Assembly: GCF_900110185.1 (NCBI RefSeq)
Contig: NZ_FOCT01000006.1
Span: 62,001-126,000 of the forward strand
DNA length: 64,000 bases
DNA from: Nitrosospira multiformis
GTDB taxonomy: Bacteria; Pseudomonadota; Gammaproteobacteria; Burkholderiales; Nitrosomonadaceae
Direction: 5' to 3'
The stretch's first letter is position 1; each line of letters starts with the position of its first letter. The notes below the pieces were generated by a model. That model was not told the origin of the DNA. It saw nothing but the letters and a program-made list of their open reading frames with translations, and did no database searches. Positions 1 through 11,500 of the stretch are shown here, piece after piece. A program made the translations under genes and the position numbers.

Positions 1-790
1 TCCCGCCTTTTTCACTATTGAGGCGCGCCCGCTCTTGAACGCCTGTGCTCGCCACTGCGCTTCTGGCGCGCTCCTCCGTCACGCCAAAGCGCATCATCAG
101 GCGGGAAAGCATCTCCGCTTCCAGGTCAGGATCAGAGGGACGAGGCTGCCATACAGTACGTACGTTAGCGCCCTCGATCACTTCATCCATGCCGCGATGG
201 CTGATATAGATCTCCGTAGTGCCATTTTCACCGCGCTCCAGGCGCGTGCGAAACTTGTCACGCTCCCCCGTTGAATACAGGCTGTCCAGAAGCTTGCCGA
301 GCGTATTCCGAAGAATATCCTCGGGAATTTTGGCGCGATTTTCCGCCCAGTCCGTTTCCATCACGCCGGCTTCCGGCATTTCGATCTTGATGAGAAAGCC
401 CAGTTCCTGCCAGAAATCCCTGACGATCGGCCATATTTCCTCCGGTTCGCCATTTACAACGAGCCAGCGCTGCGTGCCCGAACGTTCCATCCGTACCCCG
501 GCCTCATCCATCGAGGGCAGGATGGAGGTTCCTCCGGTGGTGATACCTGCCGTCTTGCTGCGCTCCTTGTTGTAAGCGGAAAAAGTCGCAACCCCGGTGG
601 GACTGATATCCGGAACATGATAACGCTCATCCGAACCCGGCGCGGTCAGATCAGGTGGAATTTCCAGAGGTGGAAGTTTGCCCGCCGATTTATAATTGAT
701 CTTTTTAGCTTCCGGCAAAATCTCCGAGAAAACACTGCATCCTGCAACAGCCGCTGCCAGGCACAGCACGGCCATTATCTGCGATCTCAT
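1..790 (-). CDS. bamC: Outer membrane assembly lipoprotein BamC (3' end outside window)
   Basis: Reading the minus strand from an ATG at 788-790 gives an open frame that runs off the window start, so about 263 residues are seen and the C-terminus is missing. The N-terminus is a short lipoprotein signal (MRSQIMAVLCLAAAVAGC) with a lipobox ending at Cys18. The body then has the NlpB/BamC pattern: a proline-rich stretch after the lipid anchor (KLPPLEIPPDLTAPG), a SPTG-containing segment, and a folded domain with WLVVNGEPEEIWPIVRDFWQ. BamC is a lipoprotein of the BAM complex that inserts beta-barrel proteins into the outer membrane. It lies 56 bp downstream of dapA on the same strand, the classical dapA-nlpB arrangement, so co-transcription is likely. 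The identification rests on family pattern and synteny. Confidence 0.88.
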   Translation of the reverse strand, partial: MRSQIMAVLCLAAAVAGCSVFSEILPEAKKINYKSAGKLPPLEIPPDLTAPGSDERYHVPDISPTGVATFSAYNKERSKTAGITTGGTSILPSMDEAGVRMERSGTQRWLVVNGEPEEIWPIVRDFWQELGFLIKIEMPEAGVMETDWAENRAKIPEDILRNTLGKLLDSLYSTGERDKFRTRLERGENGTTEIYISHRGMDEVIEGANVRTVWQPRPSDPDLEAEMLSRLMMRFGVTEERARSAVASTGVQERARLNSEKGG

Positions 791-846
791 GTGTAACACT
801 TGATTCCTGAAAATCCTGCTCCCGGCTCTCGAATTCGGGCAGTCAT

Positions 847-1749
847 TTAAACAGATATCGCCAAATCGATTCCTGCCTCGCTCATCGCTTCCCTGACAGT
901 CTGATGATATCGATTTGACAACGGTGTGAGTGGCAACCGCAGTCCCTCGCCTATCAATCCCATTTGCGCAACAGCCCATTTCACAGGAATAGGATTGGCC
1001 TCTATGAATAAATCCAGATGCAATCTCAAAAGCTTTCTGTTTGCAGCGCGGGCAGCAGCCAGGTCACCGGCAAATGCCGCAGTGCACATCTCATGCATGA
1101 GCTTCGGCGCCACGTTGGCGGTGACGGAAATAACGCCATGCCCGCCGAGCAACAATAAAGCCAGGGCACTGGCATCATCGCCGCTATAGATTGCAAAATC
1201 TTCGGGAGCACGGCACAACAGATCGAATCCGCGACCGATATCACCCGTTGCATCCTTGATTCCGACAATGTTGGGAATTTGCGCAAGACGAAGGACCGTA
1301 TCGTTGGCGATATCTGCCACGGTCCTGCCGGGCACGTTGTATAGTATCTGCGGGATATCCACAGCCTCCGCCACCGCTCTGAAATGCTGGTATAAACCCT
1401 CCTGCGTGGGCTTGTTGTAATACGGCACAACTGACAGGCTTGCATCCGCTCCCGCATTCTTCGCATAGATGGAAAGGTCAATTGCTTCGCGCGTGGAATT
1501 GGCTCCGGTTCCCGCAATTACCGGTACCCGTCCTGCCGCCTGCTCCACTGCGGTTTTGATCAGCAGATGGTGCTCTTCGAAATCCACGGTCGGTGATTCG
1601 CCGGTGGTTCCTACCACCACGATACCGTCGGTCCCTTCCGTCACATGAAAGTCGATCAAGGATTGGAAGCGCTCCAGATTCAGTTCGCCATTTTCATGCA
1701 TCGGTGTGACAATGGCGACCAGACTGCCTTTTATTGCGACGTTATCCAT
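847..1749 (-). CDS. dapA: 4-hydroxy-tetrahydrodipicolinate synthase
   Basis: This 300-residue protein condenses pyruvate with aspartate semialdehyde in the first committed step of lysine and diaminopimelate synthesis in the cytoplasm. The sequence shows the DapA hallmarks: GTTGESPT near residue 47, YYNKPTQEG near 110, the tyrosine in LYNVPGRT near 136, and the Schiff-base lysine in GIKDATGD near 163. The length matches the family (about 290-300). It starts with ATG at 1749 and is followed at a short gap by bamC, as in many proteobacteria. Its substrate, aspartate semialdehyde, is shared with the hom-thrC branch encoded at 16308-19251. Confidence 0.97.
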   Translation of the reverse strand: MDNVAIKGSLVAIVTPMHENGELNLERFQSLIDFHVTEGTDGIVVVGTTGESPTVDFEEHHLLIKTAVEQAAGRVPVIAGTGANSTREAIDLSIYAKNAGADASLSVVPYYNKPTQEGLYQHFRAVAEAVDIPQILYNVPGRTVADIANDTVLRLAQIPNIVGIKDATGDIGRGFDLLCRAPEDFAIYSGDDASALALLLLGGHGVISVTANVAPKLMHEMCTAAFAGDLAAARAANRKLLRLHLDLFIEANPIPVKWAVAQMGLIGEGLRLPLTPLSNRYHQTVREAMSEAGIDLAISV

Positions 1750-1916
1750 GACGCGACTCGAAAAAAACTCCTATTTTACCTGAATCCGGCACCCGCAAAA
1801 TATATTCGCGACGGTACAGGTCGCGTTGTCAGACAGCGCCAGGAGGAGCGGGTTCCCGACACCTTGGATGAATCCGATGAGAGTGGGGACGATGGCTCTG
1901 TAAAGCTGCTCCCTTC

Positions 1917-1947
1917 CCTCTCCCACAGGCCAAACAGGCGGGAGAGG
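1917..1947 (-). terminator. Inverted repeat downstream of clpB
   Basis: CCTCTCCC (1917-1924) and GGGAGAGG (1940-1947) form a perfect 8-bp stem around a 15-base loop, 36 bp past the clpB stop. There is no T run on either strand, so an intrinsic terminator is only possible; it may instead be an mRNA-stabilising hairpin. The rest of 1750-1983 shows no gene. Confidence 0.35.
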
Positions 1948-1983
1948 ACCGGGGAGAGAGTCCTTGGCTTCCGGGAAACCTCC

Positions 1984-4593
1984 TCAAGCGGGTACGGATT
2001 CCCTTGCCTTCGAGAAGTTGATCACGCCATTTTTCGAATCGACTGTGATGGTATCCTTCGCAGCGAAGTGACCTTCGAGAATTTCCTTTGCCAAGGGGTT
2101 CTCGATCTGACCCTGGATCGCGCGCTTGAGAGGCCGGGCACCGAACACCGGATCGAATCCCGCCTGGGCTACTTCTGCAAGTGCAGCATCCGTCACCTTA
2201 AGATGCATCTCAAGTTTTGCCAGGCGCCTTTCCAGTTGCTGCAGCTGTATCCGCGCGATGGATTTGATATGCCTCTCATCCAGCGCATGGAACACTACCA
2301 CCTCGTCAATCCGGTTGATGAACTCCGGGCGAAAATATGCCTTCACCTCGCCCATGACCGCCAGCTTGATGACCTGGTAATCATCTCCTGCCATCTGCTG
2401 GATCATTTGCGAACCGAGGTTTGAAGTCATGACGATAACCGTGTTCTTGAAGTCCACCGTGCGCCCCTGTCCGTCTGTCATGCGGCCATCATCCAGCACC
2501 TGCAACAAGACGTTGAATACATCGGGATGCGCCTTCTCCACTTCATCCAGCAGAATGACCGCGTAGGGTTTGCGTCGTACGGCTTCCGTCAGGTAACCGC
2601 CCTCCTCGTAGCCCACATACCCCGGTGGAGCGCCAATAAGCCGCGCAACCGAATGTTTTTCCATAAACTCCGACATGTCGATGCGGATCATGTGCTCTTC
2701 CGAATCGAACAGAAATCCTGCCAGCGCCCTGCATAACTCGGTCTTACCGACCCCTGTCGGCCCCAGGAACAGAAAAGAGCCATAAGGGCGATTCGGATCA
2801 GCCAGACCTGCGCGCGAACGACGAATGGCATCCGACACCAGTCGTACCGCTTCATCCTGCCCCACCACGCGCTCGTGCAGCTTCTCCTCCATGTGCAGGA
2901 GTTTCTCCCGTTCACCCTGCATCATCTTGGAAACAGGGATGCCGGTAGCGCGCGAAACCACTTCTGCGATTTCTTCCGCCCCAACCTGAGTTCGAAGCAG
3001 CTTCGGCTTGTTTTGCTCCACGGTCTCCTTCTCAGCCTGCCGATCCTGCACCTGGAGTTGCGCCTCCAGTTGCGGAAGGCGCCCATATTGCAACTCTGAA
3101 ACTTTCTGCCAATCTCCTTTGCGCGTCGCCGCCTCGATTTCGAGCTTGACCTTTTCCATCTCTTCCTTGATATGCTGCGTACCCTGCACCTGGGATTTTT
3201 CGGCTTTCCAGATTTCTTCCAGGTCGGCGTATTCGCGCTCGAGTTTGGCTATCTCATCTTGCAGTAATGCAAGACGTTTCTGCGACGCTTCATCCTTTTC
3301 CTTCTTCACCGCCTCGCGCTCGATCTTGAGCTGTATCAGACGACGGTCGAGCCTGTCCATTGCCTCCGGCTTGGAATCGATTTCCATCCGGATGCGTGCC
3401 GCGGCTTCATCGATCAGATCGATGGCCTTATCGGGCAGAAAGCGGTCGGTGATATAACGATGCGACAGTTCGGCCGCTGCAACAATGGCGGGGTCGGTTA
3501 TATCCACGCCATGATGCAGCTCGTATCTTTCCTGCAAGCCGCGCAGGATGGCGATGGTGGCCTCGACCGTCGGTTCTTCGACGAACACTTTCTGGAAACG
3601 CCGCTCCAGCGCTGCATCTTTTTCGATGTATTTGCGGTATTCGTCCAGGGTGGTGGCACCCACGCAATGCAATTCCCCACGTGCCAGCGCGGGTTTGAGC
3701 ATGTTGCCCGCATCGATCGCGCCCTCTGCCTTGCCCGCCCCTACCATGGTATGAAGCTCGTCTATGAAGACAATAACGCTGCCCCCGGCCTGTGCGATCT
3801 CCTTGAGAACAGACTTGAGGCGCTCCTCGAATTCGCCCCGGTATTTAGCTCCCGCGAGTAGCGCGGCCATATCCAGCGAAAGTACTTTCTTGTCCTTGAG
3901 GGTTTCCGGCACTTCGCCATTGACGATGCGCTGAGCCAAACCCTCGACAATGGCAGTCTTGCCCACACCCGGTTCGCCGATCAGCACGGGATTGTTCTTG
4001 GTACGGCGTTGCAATACCTGAACAGTACGCCGAATTTCATCATCGCGCCCGATAACTGGATCAAGCTTTCCCGCGCGCGCGCGTTCCGTCAGATCGAGCG
4101 TGTATTTTTTCAATGCTTCCCGACTGGCTTCGGCTTCAGGATTGCTGACATTCTCGCCACCGCGCACCTCGTTGATCGCTTGTTCGAGCGCATTGCGATT
4201 GGCCCCATTCTGCCTCAGCAGATTGCCGGTCTCGCCTTTGTCCTGAAGTGCCGCCACCAGGAACATTTCCGACGCAATGAATTGGTCACCCCGTTTTTGC
4301 GCCTCCTTGTCGGCCAGATTGAGCAGATTACCCAGATCGCGCGAGACGTTGATCTCTCCACCTGTACCCTCTACTTTAGGAAGGCGTTCGATCGATTTTT
4401 TCAGTGCCTCGCGCAGGGGCGGCACATTCGCACCTGCGCGCTGCAACAACGAAACCGTGCCGGCATCTTGCTGCTGCAAGAGTGCAAGCAGTAAATGCTG
4501 CGGTTCAATATAAGGGTTGTCCTGACCCACAGCAATGCTCTGCGCGTCGGACAACGCCTGCTGGAATTTTGTGGTTAATTTGTCGAAACGCAT
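1984..4593 (-). CDS. clpB: ATP-dependent disaggregase ClpB
   Basis: This 869-residue AAA+ chaperone works with DnaK/DnaJ/GrpE to extract polypeptides from aggregates. It has an N-terminal Clp-N domain (about 1-145), a first ATPase module with Walker A GEPGVGKT at about 206-213, a coiled-coil middle domain (about 405-525, rich in E/K/R), and a second module with Walker A GPTGVGKT near 607 and the conserved [13 protein letters not shown] pore-loop segment. Length matches E. coli ClpB (857). The presence of the middle domain and absence of a ClpP-binding IGF loop region separate it from ClpA/ClpC. A sigma-32-type promoter lies just upstream (4629-4655), consistent with heat-shock control. Confidence 0.98.
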   Translation of the reverse strand: MRFDKLTTKFQQALSDAQSIAVGQDNPYIEPQHLLLALLQQQDAGTVSLLQRAGANVPPLREALKKSIERLPKVEGTGGEINVSRDLGNLLNLADKEAQKRGDQFIASEMFLVAALQDKGETGNLLRQNGANRNALEQAINEVRGGENVSNPEAEASREALKKYTLDLTERARAGKLDPVIGRDDEIRRTVQVLQRRTKNNPVLIGEPGVGKTAIVEGLAQRIVNGEVPETLKDKKVLSLDMAALLAGAKYRGEFEERLKSVLKEIAQAGGSVIVFIDELHTMVGAGKAEGAIDAGNMLKPALARGELHCVGATTLDEYRKYIEKDAALERRFQKVFVEEPTVEATIAILRGLQERYELHHGVDITDPAIVAAAELSHRYITDRFLPDKAIDLIDEAAARIRMEIDSKPEAMDRLDRRLIQLKIEREAVKKEKDEASQKRLALLQDEIAKLEREYADLEEIWKAEKSQVQGTQHIKEEMEKVKLEIEAATRKGDWQKVSELQYGRLPQLEAQLQVQDRQAEKETVEQNKPKLLRTQVGAEEIAEVVSRATGIPVSKMMQGEREKLLHMEEKLHERVVGQDEAVRLVSDAIRRSRAGLADPNRPYGSFLFLGPTGVGKTELCRALAGFLFDSEEHMIRIDMSEFMEKHSVARLIGAPPGYVGYEEGGYLTEAVRRKPYAVILLDEVEKAHPDVFNVLLQVLDDGRMTDGQGRTVDFKNTVIVMTSNLGSQMIQQMAGDDYQVIKLAVMGEVKAYFRPEFINRIDEVVVFHALDERHIKSIARIQLQQLERRLAKLEMHLKVTDAALAEVAQAGFDPVFGARPLKRAIQGQIENPLAKEILEGHFAAKDTITVDSKNGVINFSKARESVPA

Positions 4594-4628
4594 GAGAAGC
4601 CCTTTATGGGTAGTGAATGATTCTTATA

Positions 4629-4655
4629 TATATGGGATACGGTAGAATTTTCAAG
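4629..4655 (-). promoter_or_regulatory. Sigma-32 (RpoH) heat-shock promoter of clpB
   Basis: On the minus strand CTTGAAA (4655-4649) is followed after 12 bases by CCCATATA (4636-4629). This matches the RpoH consensus CTTGAAA-N11-16-CCCATNT almost perfectly. The predicted transcript start is about 25 bases ahead of the clpB ATG at 4593. Seen in the sequence; function follows from the known consensus. Confidence 0.8.
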
Positions 4656-4732
4656 ATATTCCTCACGCGTCCAAATCCTCCGGCGAGAGGGAGGATGCAA
4701 TAAGCAAAGCCATTGCTGTATCGCATCCCATG

Positions 4733-6214
4733 TCAAAGCGAAGGTATTTCCGGATAAGGATACAAAATGTTGAGAGCCACGCTTTTGCCCGCCGTTTCCA
4801 CGATGCGCACATGCTCGCGCTTCAATTGGCGGGCGTGGCGCAAGCCGCAGGAGTAGGCAATCATATCGATTTCCCTGTTCATGTTTTTGGCATAATTGGC
4901 AACGCGCAGGTATTTCTCCTGCACCACCAGACCCCGCTGCAAACGCCGATTATGGGTGGTGATACCAGTGGGACAGGTATTCGTGTGACATCGCATGGCC
5001 TGGATACAGCCGAGTGAAAACATGAAGCCGCGCGCGGTGTTGACAAAGTCCGCACCCGCACACAGCGCCCACGCTGCCCGTGCCGCTGTCACCAGCTTAC
5101 CTGCTGCAACCACACGTATGCGGTCTCTCAAGCCGGATTCCAGTAACGCATCCACCACCCGTGGTAACGCTTCCGCAATAGGCAGGCTCATATGATCAAG
5201 CAGAGTCTGGGGCGCAGCCCCGCTGCCCCCTTCGCCACCATCAATGGTGAGAAAATCCGGCGCGTATTCGGAACCCCGGCGATTCACTGCGTCGCACAGT
5301 TCGTTAATAAAGTGCCATCCGCCGATGGCAGCCTTGACACCCACGGGTCGCCCGGTGAGATCGCGGATATGAGCGATCTTGTCGAGCAGTTCATCCACAT
5401 TCCCGATATCGCGATGACGATTAGGGCTGATTGAATCACGATGAGCAGGAATACCGCGGATAGCTGAGATTTCATTGGTTACCTTGGTTCCGGGAAGCAA
5501 TCCTCCCTTACCCGGCTTCGCGCCCTGAGAGAGTTTTATTTCGAATGCCTTGACCACCTTCGCAAGTTCCTTTGCCCGCTCCGGTGAAAAATTACCTTCC
5601 TGGTCGCGAATGCCATACTTTGCAGTACCGATTTGCATGACAATATCGCCACCCCCTTCAAGATGATAAGGTGAGAGCCCGCCTTCCCCCGTGTTCAGCC
5701 AGCATCCCGCCTCCGCCGCTCCAAGCGACAATGCGCGTACTGCGGGTGCCGAGATCGCGCCGTAACTCATTCCACTGATATTGATAATGGATTTCGCGTG
5801 GAAAGGATGCTCGCAATAGTCCTCGCCAATCACCAGTGGCGGAGTGGGCAGCCGGTCGCTCTCCAATACGGGGAAAGCGACATTGACGAAAAAAATAGAG
5901 CCTGGCTCCCGCAGATCATTGGTCGAGCCGAAACCGACGATACCGCCCTCATTCTTTGCATTCCTGTACACCCATGAGCGGGTAGCGCGATTAAAGGGCA
6001 TTTCGCCCCGATCACTGGAAAAGAAGTATTGCCGGAAATACTCTCCCTGTTTCTCCAGGAAAAATCGCAGGCGCCCGATTACTGGATAGTTACGCAGGAT
6101 GGAATGCTTCTTCTGGGTGACATCCTGAATGAACCAGAATACGACTATCCCTATCACGATCAGGCCGACAATCGTGCCGAAACCGTATGAGATTACTTTC
6201 ACTGCATCAGACAT
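4733..6214 (-). CDS. FMN-binding glutamate synthase family protein, membrane-anchored
   Basis: This 493-residue protein resembles the FMN/synthase domain of the glutamate synthase large subunit but lacks the glutaminase and GXGXG domains. An N-terminal membrane helix (about residues 10-29, GFGTIVGLIVIGIVVFWFIQ) is followed by a TIM-barrel domain with KPGKGGLLPGTKV, the glycine-rich TIDGGEGGSGAAP phosphate-binding segment and a cysteine cluster CIQAMRCHTNTC that matches the 3Fe-4S ligand pattern of GltB. Proteins of this family (GlxD/archaeal GltB-like) are FMN-dependent oxidoreductases, but the true substrate of the stand-alone membrane form is not established. It is divergent from nadC across 44 bp. 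A small GC stem at 4677-4695 lies downstream. Confidence 0.85.
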   Translation of the reverse strand: MSDAVKVISYGFGTIVGLIVIGIVVFWFIQDVTQKKHSILRNYPVIGRLRFFLEKQGEYFRQYFFSSDRGEMPFNRATRSWVYRNAKNEGGIVGFGSTNDLREPGSIFFVNVAFPVLESDRLPTPPLVIGEDYCEHPFHAKSIINISGMSYGAISAPAVRALSLGAAEAGCWLNTGEGGLSPYHLEGGGDIVMQIGTAKYGIRDQEGNFSPERAKELAKVVKAFEIKLSQGAKPGKGGLLPGTKVTNEISAIRGIPAHRDSISPNRHRDIGNVDELLDKIAHIRDLTGRPVGVKAAIGGWHFINELCDAVNRRGSEYAPDFLTIDGGEGGSGAAPQTLLDHMSLPIAEALPRVVDALLESGLRDRIRVVAAGKLVTAARAAWALCAGADFVNTARGFMFSLGCIQAMRCHTNTCPTGITTHNRRLQRGLVVQEKYLRVANYAKNMNREIDMIAYSCGLRHARQLKREHVRIVETAGKSVALNILYPYPEIPSL

Positions 6215-6258
6215 GATGCCTCCGTATCACATTCAGCTAAAATACTCCATTCGTTCCG

Positions 6259-7143
6259 GTGAACATAATAAAAATGTTTTACGATCATTTCACGTATCTG
6301 GAAACCGAAATCAAGAATAATGTCAGCCAGGCGCTGCTCGAAGATGTGGGTGCGGGTGATCTCACCGCCAGCCTTGTTCCTTGTGACGAAACTGCGACTG
6401 CTACTGTGATCAGTCGTACAGAGGCTGTGATGTGTGGAAGCCGCTGGTTTGACGAGTGTTTTCGGCAATTGGAACCGCAAGTCGAAGTGCGCTGGCAGGC
6501 GCGGGACGGCGAAACAGTCGGCGCCGGACAGAAACTTTGCGAAGTGAAGGGTACTGCCAGGGCACTGCTGACAGGTGAACGGACAGCTCTCAACTTTCTG
6601 CAACTGCTCTCGGCTGTCGCTACCCAGACCCGGTGTTACGTGAATGCAATATCCGGGACGGGTGCAGTCATTGTCGACACCCGCAAGACCTTGCCCGGAT
6701 TACGGCTGGCACAAAAATATGCGGTTAAATGCGGCGGGGGAACAAACCACCGGATCGGTTTATATGATGGGATTCTGATCAAGGAAAACCATATCATGGC
6801 TGCCGGCGGTATTGAACCTGCACTGCGTGCAGCGAGGAAAATTGCCGCCCGGGGAATATTCATTCAGATCGAAGTGGAAACACTTCAAGACCTTCGTATC
6901 GCTTTGGATGCCGGAGCAACGCTGATTCTGCTGGATAACTTCGATCTGGAAGAACTGAGGGAAGCAGTAGTATTGAACGCGCGACTAACCAATAAAGGCG
7001 CAGCGCTGGAAGCCTCCGGTGGAATCACGCTCGATAATGTCCGTGCAGTAGCCAAAACCGGTGTGGACCGTATCTCCATTGGCGGCCTTACCAAGGATAT
7101 AAAGGCCATAGACTTGTCGATGCGGTTTTCTTCCCGTACCTGA
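6259..7143 (+). CDS. nadC: Nicotinate-nucleotide pyrophosphorylase (carboxylating)
   Basis: This protein of about 294 residues converts quinolinate and phosphoribosyl pyrophosphate to nicotinate mononucleotide, CO2 and PPi in de novo NAD synthesis. Family signatures are clear: GERTALNFLQLLSAVATQT, DTRKTLPGLR, KYAVKCGGGTNHRIGLYDGILIKENH, and a C-terminal barrel with EVETL, LLDNF and EASGGI. The frame can start at GTG 6259 or at ATG 6274; the second gives 289 residues and fits the usual family N-terminus (FxxxL...). No other NAD gene is adjacent. Confidence 0.95.
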   Translation: MNIIKMFYDHFTYLETEIKNNVSQALLEDVGAGDLTASLVPCDETATATVISRTEAVMCGSRWFDECFRQLEPQVEVRWQARDGETVGAGQKLCEVKGTARALLTGERTALNFLQLLSAVATQTRCYVNAISGTGAVIVDTRKTLPGLRLAQKYAVKCGGGTNHRIGLYDGILIKENHIMAAGGIEPALRAARKIAARGIFIQIEVETLQDLRIALDAGATLILLDNFDLEELREAVVLNARLTNKGAALEASGGITLDNVRAVAKTGVDRISIGGLTKDIKAIDLSMRFSSRT

Positions 7144-7245
7144 CATGGCTCCCAACAAGTGCAGTCGGGCGAGTATGTCAACCAGCGCATGTATAGCGAA
7201 AATAGCGGGAGTGGTGTTGCTCCTCTTTCGCTACTTCCGCTCTTC

Positions 7246-8376
7246 TTAGACTGTAGATCGGCTGGTGCCTGACCGTGGCTCGCTACGACTGGCGTCTTTT
7301 GTGGGTAATAGCAATCTTGCCAGGAACCGCTGACGCTTAGCCACCTTCCATAAGATCAAAGACACTGTGATGCTCCAAGTGAGACTCACAATGCTATTTA
7401 GATACACATAAGGGCTGATGTAGTGCAGCGCGTCAAATGCCCGTGTTTGCAGGAAGTCATGAAAGATCAGGATAAAAAGCGTGCCTGAACCCAGATATGC
7501 GAGCGGTTTTCTGAAGGATGGAAAATTTTGCAGTAACGAAGCGATACTGAATGTTATATATATTCCTGTCGCCGCCTCCATGGTCGATACAACCGCACTA
7601 TCGTATACCCTTTCATTAAGATCAATGGTGTCATCAAAACAAAAGTGCAGAGCAACAAACACCCCAGCAGATATAAATAAGCCGGGCAGGCTGAATTTCA
7701 TCGATTTCGCAGGCTCGGCGAGCAGATACCCGAAGATAATGAAGGAAGATGTTATCGGAATAAGATCGGCTCCCCAGGGAAGTCCCAGGAATCGTCCTGG
7801 TCCCATAACGCTTGCGGCTATTGCCGTAGGGTGATGATAGTCATCGATAGAACCTATGCCAACCCCTAAGAGCATGAGGGCAACTGACACTATCCATACC
7901 TTGTTGTTCGTGTAGGCTTCAATCGCCCTCAAAATGATCAGGGACGCGATCAACGAGATAAAAAGATGCGGTAAAAACCACATAGCAATCCACTCGATCG
8001 TATCGCCGGTACCATAAAGCAAGCCTATAAAATAACTGGTGGCGCTCATGCCAGCTTCGCCGCTCCCACCCAGTACGGCTCCCAGCATCTTGAGTACGCC
8101 CAGGGCTGTCAGGACAACGAAATAGGGTTTCAGTAGCGAGCTTGTCCTTCCTATTGCGAAACGCAGGATTCCGTCCGGTGCTCTCAAGAATATTCCTGCC
8201 AGAAAGAAAAACAAAGGTATGTGAAATGAGAAAATAACTGTGTGGAGTTCGTTTTTCTCATGGGTTGACAGCCAATTATGTCCGAGTACGACAAAAAATA
8301 TGCCGATTCCTTTTGCCACGTCGATTGTGCTATTGCGGGTCGTCATAACAAATAGCCGGTCTGGAATAATATGCAT
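7246..8376 (-). CDS. Acyltransferase family 3 membrane protein
   Basis: This 376-residue protein is almost entirely hydrophobic, with about ten predicted membrane helices. It opens with RNSTIDVAKGIGIFFVVLGH, the pattern of acyltransferase-3 (OafA/WecH/YcfT-like) proteins, where a histidine at the end of the first helix is conserved. Such enzymes usually acylate extracytoplasmic sugars or peptidoglycan. The acceptor here is unknown and the neighbours (nadC, putA) give no hint. The start may be M1 or the internal ATG ten codons later (about 8346), which places the D-x-A-K-G motif at the usual distance from the N-terminus. Confidence 0.75.
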   Translation of the reverse strand: MHIIPDRLFVMTTRNSTIDVAKGIGIFFVVLGHNWLSTHEKNELHTVIFSFHIPLFFFLAGIFLRAPDGILRFAIGRTSSLLKPYFVVLTALGVLKMLGAVLGGSGEAGMSATSYFIGLLYGTGDTIEWIAMWFLPHLFISLIASLIILRAIEAYTNNKVWIVSVALMLLGVGIGSIDDYHHPTAIAASVMGPGRFLGLPWGADLIPITSSFIIFGYLLAEPAKSMKFSLPGLFISAGVFVALHFCFDDTIDLNERVYDSAVVSTMEAATGIYITFSIASLLQNFPSFRKPLAYLGSGTLFILIFHDFLQTRAFDALHYISPYVYLNSIVSLTWSITVSLILWKVAKRQRFLARLLLPTKDASRSEPRSGTSRSTV

Positions 8377-8548
8377 CGAAATAGTTCCGGCAGGCGGGGT
8401 AATGCATTGCGCCTGAATCGTTGTTGCTTTTAGATAAGAATTGCGGGAACAGGTTCGAGATTGAAATACACGTCAGCAATTGTTGAAAACTTTAGCGTTG
8501 AACATGGAGTTCGCGTGGCGGGCGCTTGAAGTTTCAAAATTAATAGCC

Positions 8549-11500
8549 TCACCCATTGAAATCAAGTCCCATCAGGGCAGGATTGCCGCCAGCAGCAGTG
8601 GTATTCACGCTAACCACCCGCTCAGCCGTCAAACGGTATAAAGGGAAATCGGTGCCGGAGGCAGTAATGAATGCGACTAGAGCGCCTTCGCGTCCCGCCA
8701 GCTCGTTTCGGAGCCGGTACGCCTCATCTTCAGAGTCTGAATAGAGCACCGCAGAAACGGGTGCGTGGATCCAGTCCCGCTCGACGCGCAGTCGATCCCG
8801 CACCTGGCGCGGCAGTTTATCCAGTAACGCGTGCAAAGGCGGGTTGTCAGCCAAGATAATCTGGTTGCCGGTTGCCAGCGCCGCCGCCATCTGCTCAAGC
8901 AATGCATCTTCGTCTACGGCAATACAAGCTACCGCCCCCCGTGGGGCGAATCTTAATGTATTGCTCTCGCCTGTCGGTCCCGGTAACGGAATGCTGAATG
9001 CGAGTGGTGTGCGCTTTGCATAATCCTCGCACAACGAGGCGAGTACGTCCCGTCCGGCTTGCCGGGCCCAATCGGCAAGAGCTTGCAGCTCAGCAGGCGC
9101 ATTATTGACCTGCAGGCCGCCGTTATCCGCCAGCAAGAGGGGCGTCTGAGGTATCAGCCGATGCAGGTAGAGCGGTCCCCCGGCCTTGGGCCCGGTACCC
9201 GATTTGCCCTCCCCGCCAAAGGGTTGCACGCCAACCACGGCTCCGATCATATTGCGATTGACATAGATGTTGCCGGCATGCACACGCTTGGTAATGAAAT
9301 CGATGGTCTCATCGACCCGACTGTGAATGCCATGCGTCAGACCGTAGCCAGTCGCATTGATCTGGCCAACAAGCTCGTCCAGCCGTTCGCGGGCAAAGCG
9401 CACGACATGCAGCACCGGCCCGAACACCTCACGCTCTAGCTCATCTATATGATCAATCTCGATCAAGGTGGGTGCAACAAAAGTGCCGTTTGCGCAAACC
9501 GACGGTAGCGCCGCTTGGAACACGGTATGACCTGCGGCGCGCATTTTTTCGATATGATCGAGCAGCGCGTGCTGCGCATCTGCATCAATTACCGGACCGA
9601 CATCGGTAGCGAGCCGCCGGGGATCCCCCACCGTGAGTTCCACCATTGCGCCTCTCAGAACCTCCAGCACCTGTTCGGCGATATCTTCCTGCAAGCACAA
9701 TACCCGCAGCGCCGAGCAACGCTGTCCCGCGCTATCGAACGCCGACGTCAGCGCATCCTGCACCACCTGCTCGATACGAGCGGATGAATCGACGATCATC
9801 GCATTCTGACCTCCGGTCTCGGCGAGGAAGAGGATATCACCTTTCTGCGAACGGAGAGCGAGTGTACGACAAATGAGTTGTGCGACTTCGGTAGAGCCAG
9901 TGAAAATAACTCCACGCACACGGACATCTTTGACAAGCTGCTCTCCAACCCTCTCGCCCCGTCCGGGCAAAAGCTGCAACGCTGGCCGTGGAATGCCAGC
10001 CTCGTGCAGCAGCCTGACGGCAACGGCGGCAATCAAGGGCGTCTGCTCGGCTGGCTTCGCGAGTACGGGATTGCCGGCAGCAAGCGCGGCACTTACCTGA
10101 CCAACGAATATTGCCAGCGGAAAATTCCAGGGGCTGATACAAACTACGGGTCCGAGCGCTGAAGACCGACTCGTATTGGACCAGTCGCGTATCTGTTGCC
10201 CGTAATAACGGCAAAAATCAACCGCTTCACGTACTTCCGCGACCGCATTCGGTAACGACTTGCCGGCTTCGCGTACCGCAAGTTCCATCAGTTCCGTACG
10301 GTGCTCTTCCAGTGCATCCGCTGCCCGTTCAAGCATCGCGGCTTTGGCTTCATTCGATACACTTTGCCATTCGGGCACGAACGCTTGCGCGACAGCGATC
10401 GCCACTTCGACATCATGCTCGGTCGCCTCTATCACCATGCCGACGGAATCATTGCGATCAGCCGGATTGAGAACCCGTGAACCTGCACTTCCGGCATTCC
10501 CACCCTCTGCCAGCACAGGCTCAGCCCGCCATTCACGCCTTTCCATTCCAGCCAACTCAGCAGCCAATGTAGCCAGCGCCTGCTCGTCGCTGAAATCAAA
10601 GCCCACAGAATTCCTGCGCTTGTGGCCGTACAAATCGCCGGGTAAGGGAATCGCCGGATGAGGATGCACCCCCTCCTGTTCGATCTGGCTGATCGGATCC
10701 GCAACCAGCTCTTCTACACTGATATCGTCGTCGAGAATGCGGTTGACGAATGACGAATTCGCGCCATTTTCAAGCAGGCGGCGCACGAGGTAAGCAAGCA
10801 GCGTCTCATAGCTGCCTACGGGCGCATAGATGCGGCAGGACTTTGTGAGCTGATCCTCCTCCAGGAGTTCGACCTGGTCGTACAGCGTCTCGCCCATCCC
10901 ATGCAGGTACTGGAACTCGTAATCTTCGATACCCGCATCCTGTGCTATTTGGCATACGGCTGATAATGTGTGTGCATTATGGGTGGCGAATTGGGGAAAG
11001 ACCGCCTCCGGGGCGCGAAGAAGCTTCTGCGCGCAAACCATATAACATATGTCGGTGTGAATCTTGCGCGTATAAACAGGATAGCCATCCAGCCCCTCTA
11101 CCTGTGCACGCTTGATTTCCGCATCCCAGTATGCGCCCTTCACAAGCCGAACCATGATGCGATGACCGCTCCGGCGCGCAAGATCGATGAGCCAATCGAC
11201 AATGAACGAACATCGCTTCTGATAGGCCTGGACGACAAAGCCGATGCCATCCCAACCCGCAAGATCCGGGTCGAACACGAGCGCTTCCAGGAGATCGAGC
11301 GAGAGATCGAGTCGATCGGCTTCCTCCGCATCCATGTTGAAGCCCATGTCATAGTGCCTGGCAAGCAGCAGCAGTGATTTAAGACGTGGCAACAGCTCAG
11401 TCATCACACGCTCGCGCTGGGAGCGCACATAGCGGGGATGCAGCGCGGAGAGCTTTACTGAAATTCCTGGTCCCTTGTAAATACCACTCTTAATACCACT

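Noticed and set aside
1645..2424. 259-codon plus-strand frame
   Set aside because: Antisense to clpB and dapA ends; no ribosome site or domain.
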